The notes under the pieces: model-generated
What the model saw: the letters and a program-made list of their open reading frames with translations, nothing else
What the model was told of the DNA's origin: nothing
Databases searched by the model: none
NCBI RefSeq assembly: GCF_003635165.1
Contig: NZ_ML058597.1
Span: forward strand, 744,001 to 808,000
Direction: 5' to 3'
DNA: 64,000 nucleotides
Source: Burkholderia sp. Nafp2/4-1b
GTDB lineage: Bacteria; Pseudomonadota; Gammaproteobacteria; Burkholderiales; Burkholderiaceae
Program-made: the position numbers and the translations under genes
Shown: piece after piece, positions 8,243-17,142 of the stretch
Layout of the letters: each line of letters begins with the position of its first letter
Numbering within the stretch: the stretch's first letter is position 1

Positions 8243-9601
8243 TTACGCGTGCGCTTCGGCCGCGTCGTCCTGTTGCCGCACCGCGGCGGGCGTCGCATGG
8301 CGGCTCGCCTTGCGCGGCAGGCCGAGGTGGTCGCGCAACGTGCTGCCCGGCAGCTCGCGGCTGTAGCGCCCGCGCGCCTCGAGTACTGGGATCACCAGGT
8401 TGACGAAGTCGTCGACGCCCTGCGCCTGCACCGGGAAGCCGAGGATGAAACCGTCGCCGGCGCCGGCGTCGTGCCAGCGGATCAGTTCGTCGGCCACATG
8501 CTCGGCCGTGCCGATGAAGTTCGGGCGCGGCGTCGCGACGGCGAGCGCCGTCTCGCGCAGTGTGAGCTGCTTGCGCTGCGCGTCGGCCTTGATCCGATCG
8601 GTGGTCGAGCGGAAGCTGTTGCGGCCGAGGTCGCCGAGCTCGGGGAACGGCGCATCCAGCGCGTACTGCGTGAAATCGTGATGATCGAAGTAGCGGCCGA
8701 GATACGCGAGCGCCTCGTCGATCGTCAGCAGGTCGCGGATCGCCTGGTATTTGTCTTCGGCCTCGGCGGCCGTGCGCCCGACGATCGGGCCGATGCCGGG
8801 GAAGATCTTCACGTCGCCGGGCTGCCGCCCGTGCTCGACCGCGCTCTGCTTCACGCGCCGCGTGAACGCGGCCGTTTCGTCGAGCGACGGCGAATGCGTG
8901 AACACGGCGTCCGCATACTTGCCCGCGAGTCCGATGCCCGTGTCGGACGAGCCGGCCTGGAAAATCACCGGCTGCCCTTGCGGCGAGCGCTGGATGTTCA
9001 GCGGGCCCGCGACGTTGAAGAAGCGGCCGTGATGGTCGAGCGTGTGGAGCTTCGCGCGATCGAAGAAGCGGCCGGTCGCGCGATCGCGCACGAACGCGTC
9101 GTCGTCCCAGCTGTCCCACAGTCCCTGTACGACTTCGAGATATTCGTTGGCGATCTCGTAGCGCAGTGCGTGATCGGGATGCGTCTTGCCGAAATTCTTC
9201 GCGGTGCCTTCGAGCGGCGTCGTCACCACGTTCCAGCCCGCGCGCCCGCCGCTGATCGTATCGAGCGATGCGAGCTGGCGTGCGACCGTGAACGGCTCGC
9301 TGTACGACGTCGAGATCGTGCCCGCGAGGCCGATCTTCTTCGTCGCGACCGCGAGCGCCGACAGTACGGTCAGCGGTTCGAAACGGTTCAGGAAGTGCGG
9401 GATCGACTTCTCGTTGATGTAGAGGCCGTCCGCGACGAACGCGAACGCGATGCCGGCGGCTTCCGCCTTGCGCGCGATGTCGATCGCGAAGTCGAGGTTG
9501 ATGCTCGCGTCCGGCGGGTTGCTCGGGTGCCGCCACGCGTTCATGTGGCTGCCTGCGCCTTGCAGCATCAGGCCGAAGGGAATCGATCGTCGGGTCGTCA
9601 T
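8243..9601 (-). CDS. LLM-class flavin-dependent monooxygenase, NtaA/SnaA/DszA subgroup
   Basis: The 452-residue protein is a long luciferase-like monooxygenase of the NtaA/SnaA/DszA (nitrilotriacetate / pristinamycin / dibenzothiophene-sulfone) subgroup. Diagnostic stretches are SHMNAWRHP near the start, FAFVADGLYINE near residue 55, LDTISGGRAGWNVVTT near 110, NIQRSPQGQPVIFQAGSS near 220 and AEHVADELIRW near 390. Members use reduced FMN from a separate reductase to oxygenate C-S or C-N bonds. It lies between a binding-protein gene and the permease-ATPase gene, all in one direction, so its substrate is probably what the transporter brings in. The start is the only ATG before the conserved N-terminus; its ribosome site is weak. 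The exact substrate cannot be assigned. Confidence 0.85.
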   Translation of the reverse strand: MTTRRSIPFGLMLQGAGSHMNAWRHPSNPPDASINLDFAIDIARKAEAAGIAFAFVADGLYINEKSIPHFLNRFEPLTVLSALAVATKKIGLAGTISTSYSEPFTVARQLASLDTISGGRAGWNVVTTPLEGTAKNFGKTHPDHALRYEIANEYLEVVQGLWDSWDDDAFVRDRATGRFFDRAKLHTLDHHGRFFNVAGPLNIQRSPQGQPVIFQAGSSDTGIGLAGKYADAVFTHSPSLDETAAFTRRVKQSAVEHGRQPGDVKIFPGIGPIVGRTAAEAEDKYQAIRDLLTIDEALAYLGRYFDHHDFTQYALDAPFPELGDLGRNSFRSTTDRIKADAQRKQLTLRETALAVATPRPNFIGTAEHVADELIRWHDAGAGDGFILGFPVQAQGVDDFVNLVIPVLEARGRYSRELPGSTLRDHLGLPRKASRHATPAAVRQQDDAAEAHA

Positions 9602-9777
9602 GGGAGCGTCACGGGTTCTGGTCGGGGGAATGGGAACGAAGGGCGCGGTCGGCCGAGAAAGCCGCCTGCGCGTCGGCGGCCGTCGTGCCATCGGCGATCG
9701 GGCTCTTGTCCGGCAATGAAAGCGAATAAGGCATGGTGGTCGGCGTTCGTCTGCGCAACGCGTGGAAGGGTCGGCGC

Positions 9778-10719
9778 TCAGCTCTTCGGCAAGCCCGGCG
9801 GGTTCGTGCGCGACTGGTCGATCGCTTCGGACGCGAGGTTCCAGCGGTCGAGCACCTGCTGGTAGCGGCCGTTCTTGATCTGTGCGTTCAGCGCGACGGT
9901 CAGCGGATCGGCGAGCCCGCTGCCGCGGCGCGTCGCGATCGCGATGTCGGCCGTGCGCGGCCAGCCGCCGCTGATCGCGCCGACGAGCCGCGTCTTGCCT
10001 TGCTGCGCGCTCTGGTACGCGAGCACCGAGTTCACACTGAACACCGCGTCCGCACGGCCTGACTGCACCGCGACGATCCGCATCGCCTGGTCGTCGTAGT
10101 ACTGGATCTGCACGGGTTTCAGCCCGTGCGCGATGTTCTCGCGGTCCCACGCGAGCAGGATCTTTTCCTGGTTGGTGCCGGCGTCGGTCACGATGCGCAG
10201 CCCCGCGACATCCTTCGGCTCGCGGATCGACTGGATCTTGCTGTCGTTGCGCACGTAGAACCCGACCTGATCCTTGCGGTAAGTCGAGAAATCGAACTTC
10301 TGCTTGCGTTCCTCGGTGACGGTGACGTTCGAGATCACCGCGTCGACTTTCCCCGATTCGAGCGCGAGCGGCCAGTCGGCCCAGGCGAGCGGGACGATCT
10401 TCAGCTTGCGGCCGAGGCTGTCGGACACGAGCTGGCCGACGTCCGCGTCGAAGCCGATCACCGTGCGCGCGTCGGTCGCATAAGTGCTGATCGGCGGCAG
10501 GCTCGGCGCGACGCCGATCGTCAGCGTGCCGGCTTCGGTGAATTTGAACGATTCGGGCACCGCGCGCTCGACCGCCGCATCGGCGGTGCCGCGCGGCCGG
10601 CCGCGTTGCTCGGGGCTCAGGTCGAACGTCGCGGCGGCCGCTGCGATCGCGGTCACGCCGATCAGCGCGGCGGCCAGCGTGCGGATCGCGCGCGGCGTGA
10701 AGGGTGCGGTTCGTTGCAT
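9778..10719 (-). CDS. Family-3 ABC substrate-binding protein, paralogue of the one at 5416-6348
   Basis: This 313-residue periplasmic binder has a signal peptide (RTLAAALIGVTAIAAAAATF) and the same core as its paralogue: YATDARTVIGFDADVGQLVSD, LAWADWPLALESGKVDAVISNVTVTEERKQKFDFSTY, GTNQEKILLAWDRENIAHGLKP and a C-terminus in NPPGLPKS. It heads the leftward block that continues through the LLM monooxygenase and the fused transporter. The presence of two divergent receptors around one importer suggests two related ligands or a recent duplication. A gap of about 175 bases to the monooxygenase could hold an internal promoter. Confidence 0.85.
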   Translation of the reverse strand: MQRTAPFTPRAIRTLAAALIGVTAIAAAAATFDLSPEQRGRPRGTADAAVERAVPESFKFTEAGTLTIGVAPSLPPISTYATDARTVIGFDADVGQLVSDSLGRKLKIVPLAWADWPLALESGKVDAVISNVTVTEERKQKFDFSTYRKDQVGFYVRNDSKIQSIREPKDVAGLRIVTDAGTNQEKILLAWDRENIAHGLKPVQIQYYDDQAMRIVAVQSGRADAVFSVNSVLAYQSAQQGKTRLVGAISGGWPRTADIAIATRRGSGLADPLTVALNAQIKNGRYQQVLDRWNLASEAIDQSRTNPPGLPKS

Positions 10720-10794
10720 GGATGTGTCCTGTTGTTGTCGTGTGGTTGCGTTGTTGCGTTGTCGTCGGGCGTGGAGGTGGCTGGCGCGTTCTGT

Positions 10795-11355
10795 TCAGCG
10801 CGGCAGCGCCGCTTCAGGCAGCGGTGCCCACAAGTCGGCGAGCGTCGACGTGCGCGACGGATCGGCGAGATCCTTGCCGAAGCGCAGGTGGAAATACGCT
10901 TCAGGGTCGATCGACGAATCGAACAGCCGCGTATAGCCGGTGCGGTCGTACAGCGCCCATGCTTCGGGCTGGCGAAAGCCGGTGGTCAGGTACACGCGCC
11001 GATAGCCCTGCTGCGCGGCACGCAGCTCGAGGGCGTCGACGATCACGCGCGCAAGGCCCTGGCGGCGCAGGTCCGCGCGGGTCCAGATGCGCTTGAGCTC
11101 GGCGGTCTGCGCGTCGTAGCGCTTGAACGCGCCGCCGCCGATCGTTTCGCCGTCGCGCAGCAGCAGCACGAATGCGCCGTCGGGCGGCGCGAACAGCTCG
11201 GCCGGGTAGCGCGCGAGCTCGTCGCGCGCGGACGCGCGGCTGTCGGGACGGTATGCGTTGTAGCGCGTCGCGTATTCGTCGATCAGCGCATCGATCAGCG
11301 GCTGGGCGCGGACGTCGAGCGGCGTCGTGTCGATGAGGCGGTCGTTCGTGGCCAT
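10795..11355 (-). CDS. GNAT family N-acetyltransferase
   Basis: The frame encodes about 186 residues with the GNAT order: GAFVLLLRDGETIGGGAFKRYD (strands 2-4), AELKRIWTRADLRRQGLARVIVDALE containing the acetyl-CoA pyrophosphate loop RRQGLA, and YRRVYLTTGFRQPEAWALYDRTGY as the strand 5/helix 4 part. It would transfer an acetyl group from acetyl-CoA to an amine; the acceptor is unknown. ATG at MATNDRL was chosen over an in-frame ATG two codons upstream and a further upstream one, because conserved sequence begins there and no start has a strong ribosome site. Its orientation matches the transporter block downstream, so it could detoxify or modify the imported compound. Confidence 0.8.
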   Translation of the reverse strand: MATNDRLIDTTPLDVRAQPLIDALIDEYATRYNAYRPDSRASARDELARYPAELFAPPDGAFVLLLRDGETIGGGAFKRYDAQTAELKRIWTRADLRRQGLARVIVDALELRAAQQGYRRVYLTTGFRQPEAWALYDRTGYTRLFDSSIDPEAYFHLRFGKDLADPSRTSTLADLWAPLPEAALPR

Positions 11356-11817
11356 GGGCATCGCGAAGGGCGCGCGATGCGGACGTTCATGGCGGGTTGC
11401 GGCCACGCGGCCCGTCCGGTCTGTTCCGTTATCGCGACGCGGTTGTCGTGATGACGGCGGCCGCTGTGCTTCGTGCGAGGCATCCGGCGTGCCGCCGCCG
11501 TTTCGAACACGTTAGCGGCGCGGCCGGGAAAGGCGAACGAAGCAATTTCGATAAGGATTTCGAGGAGGGTGGAAGAAGGCTTGCAGGGGGAGTGGGGTGG
11601 GGCGGCCGCGGAGGGAATCGCGGCCGTTTGGTGTGTGTGCTACGTAGATGAGCGGCGCGGGTGTTGTCGTTGCCATGCTCTGCCGGCCACGCCGGTTCGG
11701 GGCCCGGGAGCGCCGCGGTCGCGACCCGTCGCCACGGTGGCGACGGACCGCTTCGAATCGTCGCGTCGGCGCGAAGCCCCGCCGTCGCGGGGCAATGATC
11801 CTCGACGACGATGGCGT
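11356..11817. other. Intergenic region between GNAT gene and rdgC, with hairpin-forming palindromes
   Basis: No convincing gene. Two symmetric elements lie downstream of rdgC: a 21-base palindrome at 11726-11746 with 10-bp arms (CCGTCGCCAC/GTGGCGACGG) around one base, and GCCCCGC-CGTC-GCGGGGC at 11776-11793. Either could act as a transcription end for rdgC, but neither is followed by a clear T-run on the relevant strand. Confidence 0.35.
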
Positions 11818-12741
11818 TCAGGCTGCTGCCGCCTGCTGAATCGAGTCGTGCTGTTCGCCACCGAGGATATCGACAAGACCGGTCAGCATCCGCGCCAATT
11901 CACCCGTCATCAGCGTGACATCCGAATCGAAGCGTTCATCGTCATTCTGCGCGGTAGGATCCGCCGCTTCCTTGATCACGTCGAGCGGCGTGACACGCTT
12001 GATCGTCAGCGACGGAGTCAGCACGAACGAGATACGGTCATCCCAGGTCATCGCGAGGCGCATGCATTGTTTGCCGGCTTCGATGTGCCGGCGCATGTCG
12101 TTCGCTTCCAGCGCGTGGCCGACGTATCGCACCGTGGCGCCGCCTTCGCCGCTCGAGCGCAACTCGGCGTCCTGATCCACGGTGAATCCGCCCGGCGCCT
12201 CGCCGGACAACAGCCAGTCCGTCATCGCGGCGACCGGCGAACGCGCCACATGAACGCCCGCGAGCGGCAATTGGTCGATCGATTTGACGAGCAGGCTGCG
12301 AACGTCGTCGGCAAGCGCCTGCGCCGCCGCATCGATGACGAGCCAGCCGTTCACCGTATCGATCCACACGCGGGTATCGCGGCGGATGCTGAACGCGCGC
12401 GGCAGCAGCTCGTCGGTCACCTGCTCCTTGAGTTCGCGCAGCTGTTTCCGGCCAGGCTTGAAGCCCTGCTGCTCCTCGACTTCAAGCGCACGCGCTTTGG
12501 TGACCTGATTGACGACCGACGCCGGGAGCAGCTTCTTTTCAGTACGAAACAGCAGCAGCATCTGCCGGTTGATCGAATACACGAGCGCGCCGTCGTCGCG
12601 CGGCGAAGCCCATCCGGCGCGCTGCATTTCGACGCTGCTGCCCGGCTGGAACGCGTGAGGCGCCAGCCATTTTTCCATCTGGTCGGGGGTGACGGCCCAA
12701 GGTGCGGGAAGACGATGAAGCTGAAGGTTCTTGAACCACAT
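11818..12741 (-). CDS. rdgC: Recombination-associated protein RdgC
   Basis: The 307-residue protein begins [12 protein letters not shown], the standard RdgC N-terminus. Further family marks are [23 protein letters not shown] sequence near residue 80, [29 protein letters not shown] near 100-125, [15 protein letters not shown] near 140 and [12 protein letters not shown] near 265. RdgC forms a ring-shaped dimer around duplex DNA and restrains RecA-dependent recombination; it is nucleoid-associated. Length matches the family. An in-frame ATG eight codons upstream was rejected because RdgC proteins start at MWFKN. It is monocistronic here, divergent from a short truncated gene. Confidence 0.95.
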   Translation of the reverse strand: MWFKNLQLHRLPAPWAVTPDQMEKWLAPHAFQPGSSVEMQRAGWASPRDDGALVYSINRQMLLLFRTEKKLLPASVVNQVTKARALEVEEQQGFKPGRKQLRELKEQVTDELLPRAFSIRRDTRVWIDTVNGWLVIDAAAQALADDVRSLLVKSIDQLPLAGVHVARSPVAAMTDWLLSGEAPGGFTVDQDAELRSSGEGGATVRYVGHALEANDMRRHIEAGKQCMRLAMTWDDRISFVLTPSLTIKRVTPLDVIKEAADPTAQNDDERFDSDVTLMTGELARMLTGLVDILGGEQHDSIQQAAAA

Positions 12742-12872
12742 AGGCGTACGGGCAAAGCGCGTCATTCTATCTGACGGTGGGGCTTGGCGGTCACAAACGG
12801 ACGTTCGACGTGATGACCTGAATCGTTGACAATTGTGGTCGAAATGACTCTCCGCAGCTTGGAAGGAAGACC

Positions 12873-13088
12873 ATGGGATACGACGTCCGCGTCACTCTCA
12901 GGGAAAACTGGTTCGACGAACGCGGACCAAAAATTGATATCGACGAGTGGAAAGCACTTGTTCTGGCCGATCCAGATATGCGTCTCGATGGGTGCGCGAG
13001 TGCAGTTGTTGGCGACGGCAGTGTTCTCCGTGTGGATCAGAGCCCGCCAACCCGCCATGCGGGAAAATCCTATTTAGACTGCAGATAG
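12873..13088 (+). pseudogene. Short hypothetical protein, probably C-terminally truncated
   Basis: A 71-residue frame starts [18 protein letters not shown] after a strong GGAAGGAAG ribosome site. The N-terminal half (about 50 residues, through DEWKALVLADPDMRLDG) has normal Burkholderia codon use and resembles small uncharacterised proteins that begin M-Y-D-hydrophobic and carry an EW...DPEMRL stretch; I recall these as being longer, about 100-140 residues. After residue 52 the sequence loses that character and the frame ends inside the 3' end of the cytochrome gene on the other strand. I read it as the 5' end of a gene cut by rearrangement. A short intact protein is the alternative. Confidence 0.4.
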
Positions 13089-13684
13089 ACCGCCACGGCC
13101 TTGGCTTGTTCGTCATTCAAGGTATGAGCCACTGCGCTCATCACGGGCGCATTGGCACGCGTACCGTTTTTGAAAACCTCAATCTGATGCAATAGATACT
13201 CTTTATGTTGCCCGGCCAGCCGCGGGAATGTGCCGGCCCCCTGGGCCTCTGCGCCGTGACATGATGCGCAAGCTGGTACGCCCTTATCCGGCACGCCACG
13301 TTCGAAGATTTCCTGCCCTCTGGCCATCAAGGTGGCATCTCCAGTCGCGCCGCGCGTTGCCGGCTGGTGCGAGAAATAGTCGGCCAGCGATTTGACGGCG
13401 CCGGCATCCAGCAGCGCGGCCATACCCCACATGTAATCGCGGGCGGTATTTTCGCCGCGCTTGTGCTCGCGGAATCCCTTCAACTGCGCTTCGATGTATT
13501 CGGGTGTCTGCGCATTAAGCTTCGGAAACATCGGCGATTCGCTACGCCCGCCTACACCGTGGCAGCCGGAACAAATCTGCATGGATATGCGGGCGCCATC
13601 CTGGCTTTGTGCGAGGGCTGACGTCCAGGCGAGGCCAGCGGCGGCAAGCAACCCGATTAAGGGCGTTCGTAGACCGAGCATCAT
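13070..13684 (-). CDS. Diheme cytochrome c (c4-like), exported
   Basis: The 204-residue protein has a signal peptide (LIGLLAAAGLAWTSALA-QSQ) and two haem-binding motifs, CSGCH near residue 38 and CASCH near 138, each followed by a c4-type domain with a distal methionine region (SPMFPKLNAQTPEYIEAQLKGFR; APVMSAVAHTLNDEQAKAVAVYLQS). Such cytochromes carry electrons in the periplasm to terminal oxidases. No oxidase or dehydrogenase lies next to it. A frameshifted fragment of a close relative is found at 54300-54450. ATG 13684 and the next ATG are equally plausible starts. Its 3' end overlaps the tail of the convergent short gene. Confidence 0.85.
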   Translation of the reverse strand: MMLGLRTPLIGLLAAAGLAWTSALAQSQDGARISMQICSGCHGVGGRSESPMFPKLNAQTPEYIEAQLKGFREHKRGENTARDYMWGMAALLDAGAVKSLADYFSHQPATRGATGDATLMARGQEIFERGVPDKGVPACASCHGAEAQGAGTFPRLAGQHKEYLLHQIEVFKNGTRANAPVMSAVAHTLNDEQAKAVAVYLQSK

Positions 13685-14091
13685 TTTTTATCAGCCTTGT
13701 CCGCAAGTCGGGCGGAGGGAAGAGATCGACCCGTCTAGTCAGCATATGATCTTTCCCAACTCAACGCATAGGGAAAATTGAAGGCGGACGTGTTCTGCCG
13801 CACAGGCGAACGGTACGCGGTTGTTGCTACGAGCAGCGGCGCTTGAGCAACGGACGTCCGTGAGCCCAGGCCGAGTCGCCCCTGTGGGTCCGCCCACTGG
13901 CATAGTGCTGGCAACGGCCAAGCAGTAGCCGGCTAGTTGACGGGAGCAAATGACCGTTGTTCCTTTGGAACCGGCCGGTGGAACTTCTCCTGGTAGAAGG
14001 GCGGCTTTGGGTCGGCACGCGTCATACCCAGTTACCATGCGAACGCAGCACGCGCCCATTCCTCGACGATTGAAACCCGATGGAGCAGGTA
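13685..14091. other. Intergenic region of about 400 bases
   Basis: Lies between the divergent cytochrome c gene and a small membrane protein gene, so it must contain both promoters. No reading frame has good codon use or a ribosome site. The stretch is mixed in composition and looks like decayed sequence, but I cannot identify a parent element. Confidence 0.3.
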
Positions 14092-14364
14092 ATGAAAACA
14101 AATAGGGTCGTATTGATTGTCGGGATTTGTGGGAGCCAAGCTTTCGGAATGGCGGGAACATTGGCATTCCTGTTGTTCAAAGAATTCGCACTCCTCCCCG
14201 TTTTTTGGACCTTCGGCCTCGCGGCAAGTTATATTGCAAATCGGATTTGCAGAACGGACGAAGCCGTTGCCATGTCATTCCGGCGTCTGCGCCCGTATCA
14301 CTGGTCTTTAGTCATGGTCAGCGGGATACTCCTGCTGCTGGTGCTGCCACGTACTTTTCATTAG
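14092..14364 (+). CDS. Small membrane protein, unknown function
   Basis: A 90-residue protein starting MKTNRVVLIVGICG; the ATG follows GGAGCAGGTA with ideal spacing, better than an ATG four codons upstream. Three hydrophobic segments are visible at about residues 6-28, 34-48 and 70-86, suggesting an inner-membrane protein. Base composition is clearly lower in G/C than in neighbouring genes, with codons such as AAA, ATT and GTA that are rare elsewhere here, suggesting horizontal acquisition. It is followed by another small membrane protein and a larger one in the same direction. I do not recognise the family. Confidence 0.55.
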   Translation: MKTNRVVLIVGICGSQAFGMAGTLAFLLFKEFALLPVFWTFGLAASYIANRICRTDEAVAMSFRRLRPYHWSLVMVSGILLLLVLPRTFH

Positions 14365-14409
14365 GAGAGGGGAATTTTCCAAAGAGATCGATTAAATAAA
14401 GGGGTGCCT

Positions 14410-14709
14410 GTGACACAAAAAAACGTCCCATGGGCATTGTCCATAATTTCGATCTTTATGATTTTCAATGCTGTTCTCATGGCATTTATCGTGCGCAGGT
14501 CCATCGAAACCGGTGTCGCCAGCGCTTTAGTTAAAGGTCGAATAATTCAATCCGTCCGCTCGGTCGATCCCGCTGGATTCGAACGAATTGTCCATGGGCT
14601 ATCTATATTAGGCTGGGTCTCTGGAATTCTTGGTGCAATTGGGCTGATAGCAATAGGGAGGCTCGCGCTCCCGAGAGAACGAGACAATCGACGGTTGCAT
14701 CAAGATTGA
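14410..14709 (+). CDS. Small two-helix membrane protein, unknown function
   Basis: About 99 residues from a GTG preceded by AAGGGG (an alternative GTG lies two codons upstream). Two hydrophobic spans (ALSIISIFMIFNAVLMAFIV near residues 7-27 and ILGWVSGILGAIGLIAIG near 68-86) flank a soluble loop of about 40 residues with RIIQSVRSVDPAGFERIV. Like its upstream neighbour it is relatively A/T-rich. It ends 36 bases before the next membrane protein gene, so the three may be one transcription unit. Unknown family. Confidence 0.5.
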   Translation: MTQKNVPWALSIISIFMIFNAVLMAFIVRRSIETGVASALVKGRIIQSVRSVDPAGFERIVHGLSILGWVSGILGAIGLIAIGRLALPRERDNRRLHQD

Positions 14710-14745
14710 CGAAAATGGAAACCCTTCCAGCAAAGGAAAAAAACA

Positions 14746-15816
14746 ATGATGACTTCCGGCGACGGCCTGACCAGCCCAGCGCGGCTCCTGCGACTCGCCT
14801 CATGGGCGATCGCGATCGTCTTCGCCGTCTTTCTGAACATGCTCGGCAGTCTCGTGATCCGCGACATGGCGTTCGCCCCGAGGGGTGGTCCGCCGGCCAT
14901 CGAGCAATTCGCCGATGCTCCGTTAAAAGCGCGACTGGACTCAGCGCGGCGCCAGCTGCATGCGCAGCGCGATGCGCTTGGCGAGAAGGTCGACACGATG
15001 GAAGTGGCGCGCGGCCGCGCCGCGAAGGAATACGCGGCCGAGAAGGAAAGTTTCCGCAACTGGCTGGCAACCCGCTCGGTGACAGGCGACAGTGCGAGGG
15101 ACCCGGACATTCTGGCCAGAACGCGCAAGCTGGATGCGCTCCAGGCAGTCGTGGTCAACTGGCAGCATCAGATCGATGCGATCGGTGACCAGCAACGGGC
15201 ACTGGCATCGCAGCAGAGTCAAGTGGACGCGCAAATCGCCGAAGTGGACGCAGCAGCGGAACGGCGCTTCGACGCGGCGACCCGACACTACGAGATGCAA
15301 GTATTCGGGCTGCGGCTTGCGCTGACGTTACCGATCCTGCTGGTTGCGACCTGGCTGTTCATCCGCTACCGCAAGGCGCGCTACTGGCCGTTCGTGTACG
15401 GTTTTGGCCTGTTTGCATTGAGTGCGTTTTTCATTGAACTGGTCCCGTACTTGCCGAATTTCGGCGGCTATGTCCGGGTGCTGGTCGGCATCGTGCTGAC
15501 GGTATTCGCCGGTCTTTACATGATGAAGGCATTTCAGCGCTATGCCGAACGCAAACGGCTCGAGTTGCAGCAGGATCAGGGAGAACGCGCCCGCACGATC
15601 GGATACGAAAAAGCCGTTCGCTCGCTCGAAAAAAAGCGCTGCCCGTCATGCGACAAACAATGGAATCTCGGCGGCAACGACTCCACGTTCTGCGTACATT
15701 GCGGACTGAGGCTTTTCAATGTATGCGGATGCGGTGGCCGGAATTTCTTCTTCTTTCCGCATTGCCATCAATGCGGCGTTGCGCAGGGAAATGAGTCGCA
15801 GGCGTCATCCGACTGA
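14746..15816 (+). CDS. Membrane protein with periplasmic coiled coil and C-terminal zinc ribbons
   Basis: The 356-residue protein starts after an AAAGGAAAA ribosome site (ATG ATG; either could serve). Residues about 14-34 form a first membrane span, followed by a long charged helical region to about residue 180 with coiled-coil character (KARLDSARRQLHAQRDALGEK, DQQRALASQQSQVDAQIAEVD). Three more spans lie at about 183-270. The C-terminus has paired cysteines CPSCDKQW...CVHCG, then CGCGG...CHQCG, two zinc-ribbon-like knuckles that would face the cytoplasm. The combination suggests a scaffold or sensor rather than an enzyme; I do not recognise a named family. It follows two small A/T-rich membrane genes but itself has normal high-GC codon use. 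Confidence 0.7.
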   Translation: MMTSGDGLTSPARLLRLASWAIAIVFAVFLNMLGSLVIRDMAFAPRGGPPAIEQFADAPLKARLDSARRQLHAQRDALGEKVDTMEVARGRAAKEYAAEKESFRNWLATRSVTGDSARDPDILARTRKLDALQAVVVNWQHQIDAIGDQQRALASQQSQVDAQIAEVDAAAERRFDAATRHYEMQVFGLRLALTLPILLVATWLFIRYRKARYWPFVYGFGLFALSAFFIELVPYLPNFGGYVRVLVGIVLTVFAGLYMMKAFQRYAERKRLELQQDQGERARTIGYEKAVRSLEKKRCPSCDKQWNLGGNDSTFCVHCGLRLFNVCGCGGRNFFFFPHCHQCGVAQGNESQASSD

Positions 15817-15874
15817 CGGTCAGCGTGCAGGCTCTGGCGGCGTACGACAGTCGTGAACACGTCAGCCGGGTTCC

Positions 15875-16909
15875 TCACCTGATGATCCGCGGAGGCGTCG
15901 ATGCCTCCGCCAGCTGGAACAGGCAGTCTCCGCGCCGCACCTGCGCGGGCACGCGCTTGCACACCACTTCGCCGTCGCCCTTGAACCGATGCAGCACCGG
16001 CTCACGCAGCGGCGTATCGGGGAAATGCACCCAAGCGGCCGGCTGTCCGGCCTTCACTTGATCGCCGAGTTCGACGAGCGGTTCGTACAGCCCGCGTTCG
16101 TACGCGTAGACGAAGTGCCGATCGCCATCGACACGCAAGAACCGCGTAACAGTCGGCGGCGCATCGGGCACGAGCGCGCCGTGCAGCAGACCGATATAGC
16201 CGAGGTAATGCAGCAACCCATGACGCCCGAGCCGGATCAGCGACGGATCGGCCATTCCCGCACCGCCGAGTTCGGTCACGATCGAGATCGCGCCTTGCCG
16301 GCGCGCGGCCGATGCCGAATGCACGGGGTTCGGCGCATGCAGCAGCGCATTCGGCAGCCCGAACGCGACGAGCAGCCCATTCAGCTTCGCGGCTTCTTCT
16401 TCGTCGAGCGGATCGATCGCGAGCATGTTGCCGCCTTGATACAGCAGCGAACTGCCGCCCGAATGCAGGTCGACCAGATACTGCGCACGCGACAGCAGCG
16501 CATGCTCGATGTAGTGCGCGATCATCTGCGTCGGCGTGCCGGTCGGCTCGCCGGGGAAGCTGCGGTTCAGGTTGCCTTCGTCGAGCGGCGATACGCGCAG
16601 GCCCGCGTCGGCTGCGGGGAAGTTCGCCATCGGCAGCAGGATCAGTTGCCCTGTGACCATCTCCGGATCGATCTCGCGCATCAGTTGCGACACGATGATC
16701 TGGCCTTCGTATTCGTCGCCGTGGTTGCCGGCCATCACGAGCGCGACGGGGCCGTCGCCGTTGCGGATCGACGCGATCGGGATCGGCAGCCAGCCGTACG
16801 CGGAGCGATGAACGGAATGCGGCAGGCGGAGGTAGCCCGCATGCTTGCCTTGCGCATCGAGATCGATTTCGCAGTGAATGGGATTTCGGTGTGAGGAGGA
16901 AGCGGTCAT
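15875..16909 (-). CDS. Succinylglutamate desuccinylase/aspartoacylase family zinc deacylase (DoeB-like)
   Basis: The 344-residue protein has the zinc-carboxypeptidase-like deacylase marks: GNHGDEYEGQ near residue 65 supplying His and Glu ligands, the substrate-binding LNRSFPG near 120, and DLHSGG near 150 with the third ligand His. The C-terminal part (VYAYERGLYEPLVELGDQVKAGQPAAWVHFPDTP) is the beta-rich domain seen in the DoeB/aspartoacylase-like group. Family members remove acyl groups from N-acyl amino acids; DoeB acts on N-alpha-acetyl-diaminobutyrate in ectoine breakdown. No ectoine genes lie nearby, so the substrate is left open. ATG chosen; a TTG five codons upstream is possible. Confidence 0.85.
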   Translation of the reverse strand: MTASSSHRNPIHCEIDLDAQGKHAGYLRLPHSVHRSAYGWLPIPIASIRNGDGPVALVMAGNHGDEYEGQIIVSQLMREIDPEMVTGQLILLPMANFPAADAGLRVSPLDEGNLNRSFPGEPTGTPTQMIAHYIEHALLSRAQYLVDLHSGGSSLLYQGGNMLAIDPLDEEEAAKLNGLLVAFGLPNALLHAPNPVHSASAARRQGAISIVTELGGAGMADPSLIRLGRHGLLHYLGYIGLLHGALVPDAPPTVTRFLRVDGDRHFVYAYERGLYEPLVELGDQVKAGQPAAWVHFPDTPLREPVLHRFKGDGEVVCKRVPAQVRRGDCLFQLAEASTPPRIIR

Positions 16910-17142
16910 GGTGGCATCGTTCAATGAACGGAATCTGCCATCTTATCGGGAAACGACTGCTGCGCGGCGTGCCAGCCGTCGGCCATGCCGAACACCGTCA
17001 ACGCACCGGTGCGCGCACGCGCGACAGTTGCTACCGGAACAGACGCGCGCGATGTTGCAGCGCTGAAACGCACGCCGGCTTGCGGGCATGCCGTATCGCG
17101 CGTCAGCCCCTTGTCGCGGCGGGGCCGGCGCGCGCGATCGCG

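Noticed and set aside
11726-11746. 21-base palindrome downstream of rdgC as an operator
   Set aside because: It lies at the 3' end of rdgC, away from any promoter; more likely an RNA hairpin, with no T-run to call it a terminator.
13739-14167. 142-residue minus-strand frame upstream of the small membrane protein
   Set aside because: No ribosome site, poor codon use and overlap with the well-supported plus-strand gene.
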